Source of the DNA: Edaphobacter acidisoli
GTDB taxonomy: Bacteria; Acidobacteriota; Terriglobia; Terriglobales; Acidobacteriaceae
NCBI RefSeq assembly: GCF_014642855.1
Contig: NZ_BMJB01000005.1
Span: forward strand, 1-64,000
DNA: 64,000 nt
Reading direction: 5' to 3'
Part shown: positions 56,901-64,000 of the stretch, piece by piece
Position numbering within the stretch: the first letter of the stretch is position 1
How the letters are laid out: the number at the start of each line of letters is the position of its first letter
Made by a program: the position numbers and the translations under genes
The notes under the pieces: generated by a model
Databases searched by the model: none
The model's input: the letters and a program-made list of their open reading frames with translations, nothing else
What the model was told of the DNA's origin: nothing

Positions 56901-58504
56901 TGAACCTTCGCAGTCTTGCCGACCGCAGCTAAGCTGATTTGGGTTGGGAAATAGTTCTGCGCAAAGTCGTAGTGCAGCCTTGAACTCACGGTCTTCTTAC
57001 TGTAGATCTTGTGCTTCTTGTCTACCGTGGAGAACAGGTCTGGGTATGCCGCGACACTCTCCGAGCCGCCGAGTACCAGAAATCCAGACGGCTTCAGTGC
57101 GTAATGAAGGATTGGAATGATCTTCTTTTGAAGCACGGGCTGAATATAGATGAGCAGGTTTCGGCAGGCGACTAGGTTCATCTGTGAAAAGGGAGGATCG
57201 GTCGCTAGGTTCTGCCGGGCGAAGATGCATATATCGCGTACTGCTTTGTTCACGCGATAGCCGTCCTCTGTCTTGACGAAAAATCGCTGCAGGCGCTCCG
57301 GCGATATCTCCTCGGCGACGCTCTCCCGGTAGACTCCGGCGCGCGCTCTTTGAATGCCCTTTTCATTCAGGTCGGTTCCAAATATCTGCACCTGAAAGCT
57401 CGATGCCTTGTCCCCCAGAAATTCAAGCAGTGTAATGGCAAGGGAGTAAGTTTCTTCCCCGGTGGAGCAACCGGGTGCCCACATGCGAATCGTCCCTTTG
57501 TTTCCTTTGTCCTTCAGAATCGCCGGGTACACCTGCGTCTTCAACGCTTCGAACGCCTCGAAATCTCTGAAGAAGCTGGTGACCGGAATGAGAACGTCGT
57601 CATAGAGCTTCTGGCCTTCCTCGGGGTGGGCCTTCATATACTTCGCATATTCGCCAAGCGAGTCCAGCTTCAGGATGACCGAGCGACGTAACGCGCGACG
57701 GTGAATCGTATTCGGCTTGTACTGGCGAAAGTCCACGCCGCTCGTCTTCCGCAGTTGTTCGAAGATAATGAGAAAATCGTCCTCGTGGGAAGGCCGAGCC
57801 GCCGAGTCTTCCAGTTCGTGGGCATTCTCTTCTGCGGCAGCCTCATTCTGGTGAACATAGGGATGGCGTCGGATCCGCAGCAGCTCGCTCGCAATTTCCG
57901 GGGCAGACAGAACGAAGTCCACACATCCGGAGTCGATGGCGCTGCGCGGCATACCGCCGTATTTAGCCGTGTCAGGATCCTGGGCAAAGGTGATGCCCCC
58001 TTCGGCCTTGATGCTCTCAAGCCCAAGAGTGCCGTCGTTGCCCGTGCCGGACAAAATAATGCCGATCGCCCCGCTCTTGCGCTCCTCAGCCAGGGAACGC
58101 ATGAAGAAGTTCACCGACAAATGTTGAACTGGCCCTTTTTCTCGTGGAGTCAGCTTGAAACCGCGCGCGGTCAGGGCCATGAACGAGTCAGGTGGAATTA
58201 CATAGACATGATCCGGCTTGATTCTGGTCCCGGCCTTGACCTCCTCGATAGGCATTCTGGTTGCCTTCGACAGTATCTCGGGAAGCAGGCTGTGATGCGT
58301 CGGGTCAAGGTGTTGCACCAGCACGAACGCCATTCTGGTATCGACCGGTAGCGCGTGAAAAAAATCCTTATATGCCTCCAAGCCGCCTGCCGAGGCGCCC
58401 ACCGCCACAATAGGAAACGAGCCACCCGGCGTGCTCTCTTCAACACTCGCGCTCGCCCATTTTCTCTTCGGAGTGGACTTCGGTTTGGTCGGCTTCGTTC
58501 TCAT
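53936..58504 (-). CDS. CheB/CheR/PAS hybrid histidine kinase
   Basis: 1522 residues. In order: CheB methylesterase (about 29-215, with GASAGG, VQHLDP and ILSGTGNDG giving Ser, His and Asp), CheR methyltransferase (about 235-500, with FRDFEAFEAL and APGCSTGEE), a long coiled coil (about 640-750), several PAS domains, a HisKA helix with LAHEINNPLQAI and HATPase (IADNGFGIA, GTGLGLWVANGI). Such fusions sense signals and phosphorylate a response regulator, probably the single-domain protein encoded 52 nt upstream in the same direction. All catalytic motifs are intact. Confidence 0.93.
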   Translation of the reverse strand: MRTKPTKPKSTPKRKWASASVEESTPGGSFPIVAVGASAGGLEAYKDFFHALPVDTRMAFVLVQHLDPTHHSLLPEILSKATRMPIEEVKAGTRIKPDHVYVIPPDSFMALTARGFKLTPREKGPVQHLSVNFFMRSLAEERKSGAIGIILSGTGNDGTLGLESIKAEGGITFAQDPDTAKYGGMPRSAIDSGCVDFVLSAPEIASELLRIRRHPYVHQNEAAAEENAHELEDSAARPSHEDDFLIIFEQLRKTSGVDFRQYKPNTIHRRALRRSVILKLDSLGEYAKYMKAHPEEGQKLYDDVLIPVTSFFRDFEAFEALKTQVYPAILKDKGNKGTIRMWAPGCSTGEETYSLAITLLEFLGDKASSFQVQIFGTDLNEKGIQRARAGVYRESVAEEISPERLQRFFVKTEDGYRVNKAVRDICIFARQNLATDPPFSQMNLVACRNLLIYIQPVLQKKIIPILHYALKPSGFLVLGGSESVAAYPDLFSTVDKKHKIYSKKTVSSRLHYDFAQNYFPTQISLAAVGKTAKVQDASTSEFDVQAEADRLVLKNHSPVGVVINGELDVVQFRGRTSPYLEPAPGKPSLNILKLARNGLAIELRTLISAAKKRGTPVRKDGVPFEGDGQRRILNLSISPLKEKEPQDRLFFLVLFDDVSSYVPPVDDASRGKMKGNFRERDESRQLKQRLIEVQDALRSSIESEDSLREEFQSANEEILSANEELQSTNEELETSKEELQSANEELNTLNAELRHKNNDLHELTNDISNLLNSTRLPVVMLDRGLRIRRVTPMADRLLKVVPSDIGRPIADIRLNIDAPELESMIGRVLETLQPSESEIRDAEGRWNLLNILPYRTQDNKIDGVVLALQDINAIKVANEKLTKAADFFHGVINTVVEPLLVLTGELKVVMANEPFLAMFKVSPEETLNKFLYGLGNGQWDIPDLRKLLEEILPERRVVQGFTVEHDFETIGSRIMLLNARTLAPSSNADPMILLAIEDITERRRADVALQETEQRFRTLFNSAPMGVLVCDEQGVIRNYNHLAVQLWGREPARGVERYCGSSKMWKPDGTPLDHDRNPIVEVLRTGVPASGVEISIERPDGSRLPVLANFAALSDGQGEISGAITTFMDIRERKDAELAAARLAAIVQSSDDAIIGKDLNGTIKSWNAGAQRLFGYKPEEAIGRSITMLIPPDHIDEEPIILDRIRRGEHIEHFESIRRCKDGSLLNVALTISPIIDVHGKIVGASKIARDITGQKLAEAALIKSEKLSAAGRLAATLAHEINNPLQAITNLAALLRHSPRLDEQERGYAAMMEEELGRVARLTQQSLSFYRGSVNPVAVHLDRVADSVLNLYADRLLAKHIAVTKQYLSDGVTIRSFPGEIRQVLSTLLLNAMDAIPSDGAIVLRIRKSSRRNHQPSRGIRITIADNGFGIASNNIRRIFEPFFTTKGEQGTGLGLWVANGIINRLGGTIQMRSSVCPEKSGTSFSIFLPAELPDKDFESHWKAGRDGDDLVTRKLSNDLA

Positions 58505-58556
58505 GCTTGCTCGGGCCTATTTTTCACGTCTAAATCATTCTGCGACACCACTCAAT

Positions 58557-58985
58557 TTAGGAAGCTTTGGCGTTGACGAGAGTTGTCCTTCGCGATCCAT
58601 TGTGTGGCGCGACTCTCTGAATCGCTGCCAAAAGATCGGTTGGGTGCACAGGCTTCAGAAGCAAATCGAAGTTATATCCCTCTTCTCGCGCTTTCTGGAG
58701 AAGATCCGCCGTTGCCGCCTGTCCCGAGAACAGTAGGACTTTGCAGAGGGGATGGAGTGCTCTCAATCGTATTGCCAGGTCAATTCCCGACATCTGCGGC
58801 ATCATCACATCGGAGATGAGCAAATTAGGGGCCTCGGTCGATGCCCTTTCGAGTGCATTCAGAGGATTCGAGAATGACTCCGCCAGAAAACCACTCTGCC
58901 GCAGGAGCACAACCAGCGTGTCAGCAATCACCTTTTCATCATCCACTACATATACGTAAACATTCTGTGAATTGAGCATGGCCAT
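58557..58985 (-). CDS. Single-domain response regulator
   Basis: 142 residues. The receiver domain has the acidic pair VVDDEK, phospho-acceptor Asp in LLISDVMMPQMSG, Ser/Thr in LLFSGQAA and Lys in LLLKPVHP. No output domain, so it acts through another protein, or as a phosphate sink. It is transcribed just ahead of the hybrid kinase, its likely donor. Confidence 0.9.
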   Translation of the reverse strand: MAMLNSQNVYVYVVDDEKVIADTLVVLLRQSGFLAESFSNPLNALERASTEAPNLLISDVMMPQMSGIDLAIRLRALHPLCKVLLFSGQAATADLLQKAREEGYNFDLLLKPVHPTDLLAAIQRVAPHNGSRRTTLVNAKAS

Positions 58986-59073
58986 ACCTGTCCTAACGCC
59001 ATGGAATGAGATACTCCCGAAGGATACTCTTTGTTTTCGGGTTCGCCGGGAACCTCAGTGCAATGAAAGCAAT

Positions 59074-60975
59074 TTAATTGCCAGGCATTGCTGTTGATTC
59101 TGTCCTATCACAAAACATATCGAAGCCATCAAAAGAGTCGGTGAAAAATCGCCGTGGTTTGTTCTCTTTATTGCCAACATTACGCCTAGACGCCCTATCT
59201 TCGCCCTGAACGTCATTCATTGTCCCTTGACGTTCAGCGATAGCTCGTCCCGCGTTAATGAGTGCAATATGAGAGAGCGCCTGTGGATAGTTGCCGAGAA
59301 GCTTGTGCTCAGAAGAATCGTATTCTTCAGAGAGCAAACCTACATCGTTCCGCAAAGCCAGCAATCGCTCATACAAAGAACGCGCCTCAAGCAGCCGCCC
59401 GGACATCGCGTAATTCTGCACAAGCCAGAAGGACGCCGCCAGGAAGCATGAATCCATTTTTTTCCCGAATCGACGCTCCTGGCGCACCAGCAAACCCTCT
59501 TTCATGAGCTTTTTTTCGATCATCCGAACTGTCCCTAAAACACGATCGTCAGTGAAGGGAAGAAAGCCACAGATGGGAATAAGCAGGGCGGACGCATCGA
59601 CGCGTGAGGTCCCATAATATCGGCCGAAACATTGCCTTCTGGGGTTGAAACCCCTTTTGCAAATCTCTTCATGCATGCTGTCTCGTAGCTTCTCCCATCG
59701 GCTGACAGAGCCGGTTAGGCATTGTGACTCAATCCCGCGAATTGTTCGGTCCACTGTGACCCATGCCATGATTTTTGAATAGACAAAGTGTCGCTGGTGT
59801 TTGCGCTCCTCCCAGATTCCATAGCTGGGTCGATGCCAGATTGTAGATACGTACTCAGCGAGACCGATGCGTAGTTTCCTCACCTGATCGTCGTCAGGGA
59901 CGTTCGCTGCCTTCATCGAGAAGAGTGCATCGGCCGTCTCACCAAAAACGTCTAGTTGGAGTTGTTCAGACGCGGCGTTTCCAATTCGAACAGGTCGTGA
60001 CAGTCGATAACCGGGGAGCCATTTCAGCTCCGATTCAGGAAGATGGCGCTCTCCCCGCATCCCATACATGATCTGCATCTGCTCTGCAGCGACGCCAATT
60101 GAGCGCAACAGCCATTGTTGCCATGCCTCTGCCTCCTCGTGATATCCAAAAGAAAGCAACGATTCCAGAGTGAAGGAGGCATCGCGTAGCCAACCATATC
60201 GGTAATCCCAGTTGCGGCCTGCGCCGATCACCTCTGGCAATGATGTAGTTGGGGCCGCGATGATTCCACCGCTCGGACGATACGTGAGGGCCTTGAGGGT
60301 GATAAGAGAACGTTCAATCGCGTCATGCCACGGGCCTTTATATCGATTGGTCGCGCACCATTTCGTCCAGAATGTCTCTGTATCGGCGAGAGCCTTGTGA
60401 GCGTTGACTCTCTCGGGGGCGGCTTCTTCTGCGCGAGTGCAGGTCAAAACAAATGACACCTCATCGCCCTTGCTCAAGGTCATCGCTGCAAAAGCGGCAC
60501 CATCCTCTGTCTGCAATGTTTCCAGTGTCCGAAGATAGACCACGGAGGGACCTGCAGATGCCGACCACGAGCCATCTTCGGCCAAGCTGACCCATGGCAC
60601 AGTTCGCCCATAGTCGAAACGTAGCGTCAGCTCCATCCGCATTACCACGCATCCATCAAGGCAGCGAGCCAGTCTAACAATATCGGAATGCTTTTCGCGA
60701 ATCGGCATGAAGTCCGTCACAAGGACGGTTCCCGATTCAGTCTCGAACATAGTTTCGAGGATCAGGGTATGTGGCTGGTATCTTCGTGTGACCTTTCTCG
60801 GTCTGACAGTTGGCGAAATTATCCATCTGCCATTTTGCCTAGCTCCAAGCAACGATGCGAAACAGGCCGGAGAAGAGAAATCAGGCCAGCACAACCAGTC
60901 AATCGAGCCGTCGCGACCCACCAGAGCTGCGGTCTCACAATCGCCGATCAAGGCATAATCTTCGATTCGCATCAC
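59074..60975 (-). CDS. GH15-family glucoamylase/trehalase-like protein
   Basis: 633 residues. The N-terminal domain begins IEDYALIGDCETAALVGRDG and SIDWLCWPDF, typical of GH15 bacterial enzymes. The (alpha/alpha)6 catalytic barrel contains NWDYRYGWLRDASFTL, and the second acid near SEEYDS in the C-terminal third. No signal peptide, so it is cytoplasmic; trehalose or maltodextrin hydrolysis is expected. It sits 14 nt behind the pyrophosphatase gene and with the amylase gene may belong to storage glucan or trehalose use. Confidence 0.9.
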   Translation of the reverse strand: MMRIEDYALIGDCETAALVGRDGSIDWLCWPDFSSPACFASLLGARQNGRWIISPTVRPRKVTRRYQPHTLILETMFETESGTVLVTDFMPIREKHSDIVRLARCLDGCVVMRMELTLRFDYGRTVPWVSLAEDGSWSASAGPSVVYLRTLETLQTEDGAAFAAMTLSKGDEVSFVLTCTRAEEAAPERVNAHKALADTETFWTKWCATNRYKGPWHDAIERSLITLKALTYRPSGGIIAAPTTSLPEVIGAGRNWDYRYGWLRDASFTLESLLSFGYHEEAEAWQQWLLRSIGVAAEQMQIMYGMRGERHLPESELKWLPGYRLSRPVRIGNAASEQLQLDVFGETADALFSMKAANVPDDDQVRKLRIGLAEYVSTIWHRPSYGIWEERKHQRHFVYSKIMAWVTVDRTIRGIESQCLTGSVSRWEKLRDSMHEEICKRGFNPRRQCFGRYYGTSRVDASALLIPICGFLPFTDDRVLGTVRMIEKKLMKEGLLVRQERRFGKKMDSCFLAASFWLVQNYAMSGRLLEARSLYERLLALRNDVGLLSEEYDSSEHKLLGNYPQALSHIALINAGRAIAERQGTMNDVQGEDRASRRNVGNKENKPRRFFTDSFDGFDMFCDRTESTAMPGN

Positions 60976-60988
60976 AATATTCCCAGTG

Positions 60989-61531
60989 CTACCTGGCCCT
61001 CTTAGCTTGCTTGATGAGGCTCAGGGCGGACCGAGCTCCCTTGCAACCTAGCAGTTCATATTTCTTGCCCTCCAACTCGTGGTAACTGACGAAAAACTCT
61101 TCGAGCTCACGGAGAAATCGTGGCGGAAAATCCTTCAATTTTCGAATATTGGCGTAGCTATGGTTTACTTCCGCGACAGCCAGAAGGCGATCATTACGAA
61201 TCCTCTTCTTCCCGTCGAGCTGCTGGCCCTCGATCACGCCTACAAGACGTGCGCGGACTGCACATCCAGGAAATGCAGGCTCATCCATGAGCAAGAGAAC
61301 GTCGATTGGGTCACCATCTTGAGCGCGGGTCCGCGGCAGGAATCCGAAATCATAAGGAAATACCATTCCTGCCGGTAGAACTTTCGTCAGTGCAAAAATG
61401 CCTTGACCAGGATCAAAAGCAAACTTGTTCCGGCTGCCCTTCGGTGTTTCTACGATGACTCGCAGAATCCCTTCCCTCTTGTCGATTGGCTTCAATTTCG
61501 AAGGGTTAGCCACCGTCCTGCTCTTTGACAT
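60989..61531 (-). CDS. Inorganic pyrophosphatase family protein
   Basis: 180 residues from ATG 61531, which has AGAGGAG upstream; 16 more codons upstream lack a site. Family I residues are present: NKFAFD, YDFGFLPRT, DGDPIDVLLLMDE (metal-binding Asp cluster) and a later KDFPP with a basic end. It hydrolyses pyrophosphate. Slightly diverged from the housekeeping enzyme (for example VPYDFG is FPYDFG), so it may be a second copy. Co-directional with the GH15 gene. Confidence 0.88.
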   Translation of the reverse strand: MSKSRTVANPSKLKPIDKREGILRVIVETPKGSRNKFAFDPGQGIFALTKVLPAGMVFPYDFGFLPRTRAQDGDPIDVLLLMDEPAFPGCAVRARLVGVIEGQQLDGKKRIRNDRLLAVAEVNHSYANIRKLKDFPPRFLRELEEFFVSYHELEGKKYELLGCKGARSALSLIKQAKRAR

Positions 61532-61639
61532 TTCTGCTCCTCTTATGTCCATCCACGGGCATTTACATACTCGCAGCAAGATGCTCGTGCGAAACGCAAG
61601 TGTTCTAGAAGAGGCGACAGTTCTCCTGCTAACCGAGAG

Positions 61640-61795
61640 TTACAGGGGTGTCCCTCTCCTTCCCGAGACAAGCTGCAGAACCAGGACAATCAATGCAATG
61701 ATGAGGAGAATGTGGATATACCAAGCCACTACATGGAAACCGATAAATCCCACCAACCACGCTATGAGCAGAATCACGAATAGAGTCCAAAGCAT
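61640..61795 (-). CDS. lmo0937-type small membrane protein
   Basis: 51 residues, too short for usual ORF lists. It has AAAGGA 7 nt before the ATG. Two hydrophobic helices (MLWTLFVILLIAWLVGF, then ILLIIALIVLVLQLV) and a basic tail match the lmo0937 family. Its function is unknown; homologues are often found in stress regulons, which fits its neighbours. Confidence 0.8.
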   Translation of the reverse strand: MLWTLFVILLIAWLVGFIGFHVVAWYIHILLIIALIVLVLQLVSGRRGTPL

Positions 61796-61902
61796 AAAAT
61801 CCTTTCCATTTCTGCGCCACCACTTTCTGGGCTATTCGGGCCGGCCGGACCTTTCGGGGTACCAGACGAACGGGAAGCATACGCACTCAACATGCGCGGA
61901 TG

Positions 61903-62397
61903 TTATGCTGCCCTCTGGGCCTGTGTATTCACAGCGATCGAAATCTGAGTAAGTTTCTTGTCCGCAGCCTTTTCCTCGTCAAGCGTTGCTTGTAGCAGGT
62001 CGACGACTTGAGCTCGGCCCAGCAATTCAGCGATTGCGCGAACTGAGCCATACCCTGCCATCTCGTAGTGCTCTACTCGCTGGGCCGCTGCGATGAGTCC
62101 GGCATCAAGCACCTCGCCTTTATCTATCTCACCGATGAGATCAGACCCTTCGGACAAGATGCCCTTCATCCCATCACAAGTTTTACCTTTGGTGTCTTTG
62201 CCAAGGCTTTCAAAGATCGTCTCAAGTCGCGCGACATGACTATGCGTTTCTTCAAGATGGCTCTCGAATGCCTGGCGGAGGTCGTCGGAGGAAGCAGCTT
62301 TCGCCATCTTGGGCAATGCTTTTGTAATTTGTTTCTCAGCGGAATACAGATCTCTTAATTCATCGACCATAAGGTCATCTATCGTTTGTACGCTCAT
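61903..62397 (-). CDS. DUF892 / YciF-type ferritin-like protein
   Basis: 164 residues. A four-helix bundle of the DUF892 family: DELRDLYSAEKQITKALP, FESHLEETHSHVARLE, AGLIAAAQRVEHYEMAGY and LLQATLDEEKAADKKL, with the Glu and His metal ligands in place. YciF-like proteins are stress-induced and bind di-iron. It is co-directional with the small membrane protein downstream. Confidence 0.9.
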   Translation of the reverse strand: MSVQTIDDLMVDELRDLYSAEKQITKALPKMAKAASSDDLRQAFESHLEETHSHVARLETIFESLGKDTKGKTCDGMKGILSEGSDLIGEIDKGEVLDAGLIAAAQRVEHYEMAGYGSVRAIAELLGRAQVVDLLQATLDEEKAADKKLTQISIAVNTQAQRAA

Positions 62398-62758
62398 GGA
62401 AGCCGTCTCCTTCTTAGCTACTCGTCGCCGTTGCTATAAGGAGTGAGATGCAAGAGCGAACGACTGCGTTATGCTGAGATTTCACTGCGGTGAAATAGAA
62501 AACTGCTCATGCAACTGTGCGGATAAGCTCTTATGAACCCCTATCGGTTGCGGGCACTTCAATATTCGTCCATGGCATGGAAATCTGTTTTTGCGGGTTC
62601 TCCTGTCGCGCCGATACGGTCCGCATCTGATGGCTCTAGCAGCTTGCCACGGCGCCGAGCCGTCGATGTCTGGACGGAACTCGGATGCTGTAGCGTAAGC
62701 AGCGACAGGCCGAAGCGCTTCGTGCGCGAACGGATCGACTTGCTGGGAAGGAATAGTG
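62398..62758. other. Divergent promoter gap, nothing recognised
   Basis: 361 nt between the DUF892 gene (leftward) and the DUF3309 gene (rightward). Short frames on both strands lack ribosome sites. Both promoters should be here. Confidence 0.4.
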
Positions 62759-62908
62759 ATGATCATACTCTTGATAATTCTTTTATTGCTGTTGATCGGA
62801 GCCATTCCAACATGGCCATATAGCCGCAATTGGGGGATGTACCCCAGCGGAGGATTGGGGCTGATCCTTCTAATCGTCTTAGTTTTAGTCTTGCTGCGGG
62901 TGATCTAG
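62759..62908 (+). CDS. DUF3309 small membrane protein
   Basis: 49 residues, missed by length cut-offs. AAGGAA lies just upstream of the ATG. The sequence MIILLIILLLLLIGAIPTWP, an aromatic loop (YSRNWGMYPSGG) and a second hydrophobic helix match DUF3309 exactly in size and pattern. Function unknown; common in soil bacteria near stress genes. Confidence 0.85.
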   Translation: MIILLIILLLLLIGAIPTWPYSRNWGMYPSGGLGLILLIVLVLVLLRVI

Positions 62909-62990
62909 GCTTGCGCCGCGAGAGATTGCCGAGGCGACGATGACCCTGTCCCCGTCGCGGCAGTGCTCGAAGATAATCCTCCAAGATTCT

Positions 62991-64000
62991 TCATCTGCCT
63001 GCACTGAGCAGATGAGTAAATCGTGGAACTCCTTTGCCCCAGGTATCGGGTGGGGCCAGTTCGCGACGGATGGGCGGAGTGGTCATGTCTCGCTTGCTCC
63101 CGGTGAAGATGGTACGTGCTTGCGAAATCAGATAATCTGCAGTGCGAGCAGCGAGGGCCTGGATGGTCAGGCCGGGATTCGCTGAGCCTTGGGTAGGCAT
63201 AATGCTGCCGTCGCAGATAAAAAGATTCGCAATGTCGTGAGAGCGGCCAAATTTGTCGACGACAGATGTGCGTGGGTCGGACCCCATACGCGCGGCGCCG
63301 ACGAGATGAGCGTAGCGAGCCTCATGCACGACCTCCGTTGCGCCTGCCGCGTGCATGACTTCAATTGTCTTCTGAGTGGCCGCTTTGATCAGTCGCTTGT
63401 CGTTCTCGTGAAGGTTGAAGCTGACATGGGCGATGGGCAGGCCGAAGCGGTCTTTCTCATCCGCCAGAGTTACTCGGTTCTCGGGCCAGGGGAGAATTTC
63501 GCCGAGGAGTCCGAAGCTGGCCCAGTGGTTATAGTCCATCATTTCGCGGCGCAGGCCCCATCCCCAGGCTTTTTTTGCAGAGACCATCTGTTTACCAAAA
63601 GCTGCGGGCAATGGGCCAACAGTCTGGATCGCGAACCCCCGCGCGAAATCATTTTTCGGATCAGTCTCGTAAAATTCCTCGGTGAGTGCGTGAGCAGGAG
63701 GAGCCTTATACATGCGAACGAGTTGGTCGAAGCGGCCGAGGACTACGGTTCCCGCCTGCGCCATAAGATAGCGCCCGACTGTGTCGCTTGAGTTGGCCAG
63801 ACCGAGCTCAAAGCCAGGACAGGCGGAGTTGAGCAGGAGACGGGGCGTCTCGATGGCGTAGCCGCACAGTATGACGGATTTGGCTCTCTGAAAATGCTCT
63901 CGTCCATCCTTGTCAAAGTAGTGGACGCCATTGACGCGGCCGTCCTTGCCGAGGCTGACGCGGGCGGCCATCGAGTTATCACGGATCTCCGCGCCGCTGT
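62991..64000 (-). CDS. GMC-family oxidoreductase, 5' end outside the window
   Basis: The frame is open to the right edge; 336 residues of the C-terminal part are visible. Motifs are VILCGYAIETPRLLLNS (FAD-binding GMC signature part), HLVGAARMGSDP with the catalytic His region, and the C-terminal NLFICDGSIMPTQGSANP. These flavoenzymes oxidise alcohols or sugars; gluconate dehydrogenase-type subunits are close. A small subunit or cytochrome gene would be expected nearby but is not seen downstream. Confidence 0.9.
   Translation of the reverse strand, partial: SGAEIRDNSMAARVSLGKDGRVNGVHYFDKDGREHFQRAKSVILCGYAIETPRLLLNSACPGFELGLANSSDTVGRYLMAQAGTVVLGRFDQLVRMYKAPPAHALTEEFYETDPKNDFARGFAIQTVGPLPAAFGKQMVSAKKAWGWGLRREMMDYNHWASFGLLGEILPWPENRVTLADEKDRFGLPIAHVSFNLHENDKRLIKAATQKTIEVMHAAGATEVVHEARYAHLVGAARMGSDPRTSVVDKFGRSHDIANLFICDGSIMPTQGSANPGLTIQALAARTADYLISQARTIFTGSKRDMTTPPIRRELAPPDTWGKGVPRFTHLLSAGR

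Overview
The window reads as a chromosomal stretch of a soil acidobacterium, most likely Acidobacteriaceae/Terriglobia. This is an inference from family content: a very large Oar-type TonB receptor with a carboxypeptidase-regulatory N-terminus plus a second receptor remnant, a PEP-CTERM protein, DUF3309 and lmo0937-type tiny membrane proteins, a CheB/CheR hybrid kinase and a GMC oxidoreductase. No rRNA or tRNA gene was recognised.

1-19 kb is the backbone of an integrative conjugative element. A tyrosine integrase (cut by the window edge) and an excisionase-type HTH protein face left. Facing right are an ArdC-like antirestriction protease, a ParB-like protein, a Trb/VirB type IV secretion operon (B2-B3-B4-B9-B10-B5-B6-B8), SSB, several small cargo or mobilisation proteins, a ribbon-helix-helix-like protein, VirD4 and VirB11. 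No classical HUH relaxase is visible. Large hairpins sit at almost every module border.

19-28.3 kb holds a LysR regulator, IS66 and RHS debris, and a translationally coupled pair of huge secreted RHS/NHL proteins. The second of the pair ends in a His/Asp-rich domain resembling zinc phospholipase C/S1-P1 enzymes and is followed by a small secreted protein.

29-42.7 kb is the most interesting part: a lasso-peptide-like RiPP locus. An XRE/S24-like regulator is divergent from B1 (PqqD-like), B2 (transglutaminase-like leader protease), C (asparagine-synthetase-like cyclase), an APH-fold kinase with a degenerate Nudix-like N-terminus, and a 47-residue precursor with a textbook YxxP leader and a perfect Shine-Dalgarno. 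Convergent to it is an operon of ECF sigma factor, zinc-finger anti-sigma, TonB receptor and an S9 peptidase resembling lasso isopeptidases. The precursor does not have an acidic residue at core position 7-9 from the expected cleavage site, so the product is either a non-canonical lasso or another macrocycle, possibly phosphorylated. Two tandemly duplicated XRE repressors with matching palindromic operators lie next to the sigma factor.

43-47.2 kb is a graveyard: a truncated sensor, a frameshifted DUF4145/HEPN-like gene, a frameshifted secreted protein, a gene with a nonsense codon, an integrase C-terminus, a TonB receptor C-terminus and an IS481 C-terminus.

47.4-64 kb is mostly ordinary: a Tat ferritin-like protein, type III polyketide synthase, PEP-CTERM protein, a frameshifted alpha-amylase, stress protein, CheB/CheR hybrid kinase with response regulator, GH15 enzyme, pyrophosphatase, small stress-type proteins, and a GMC oxidoreductase running off the right edge.
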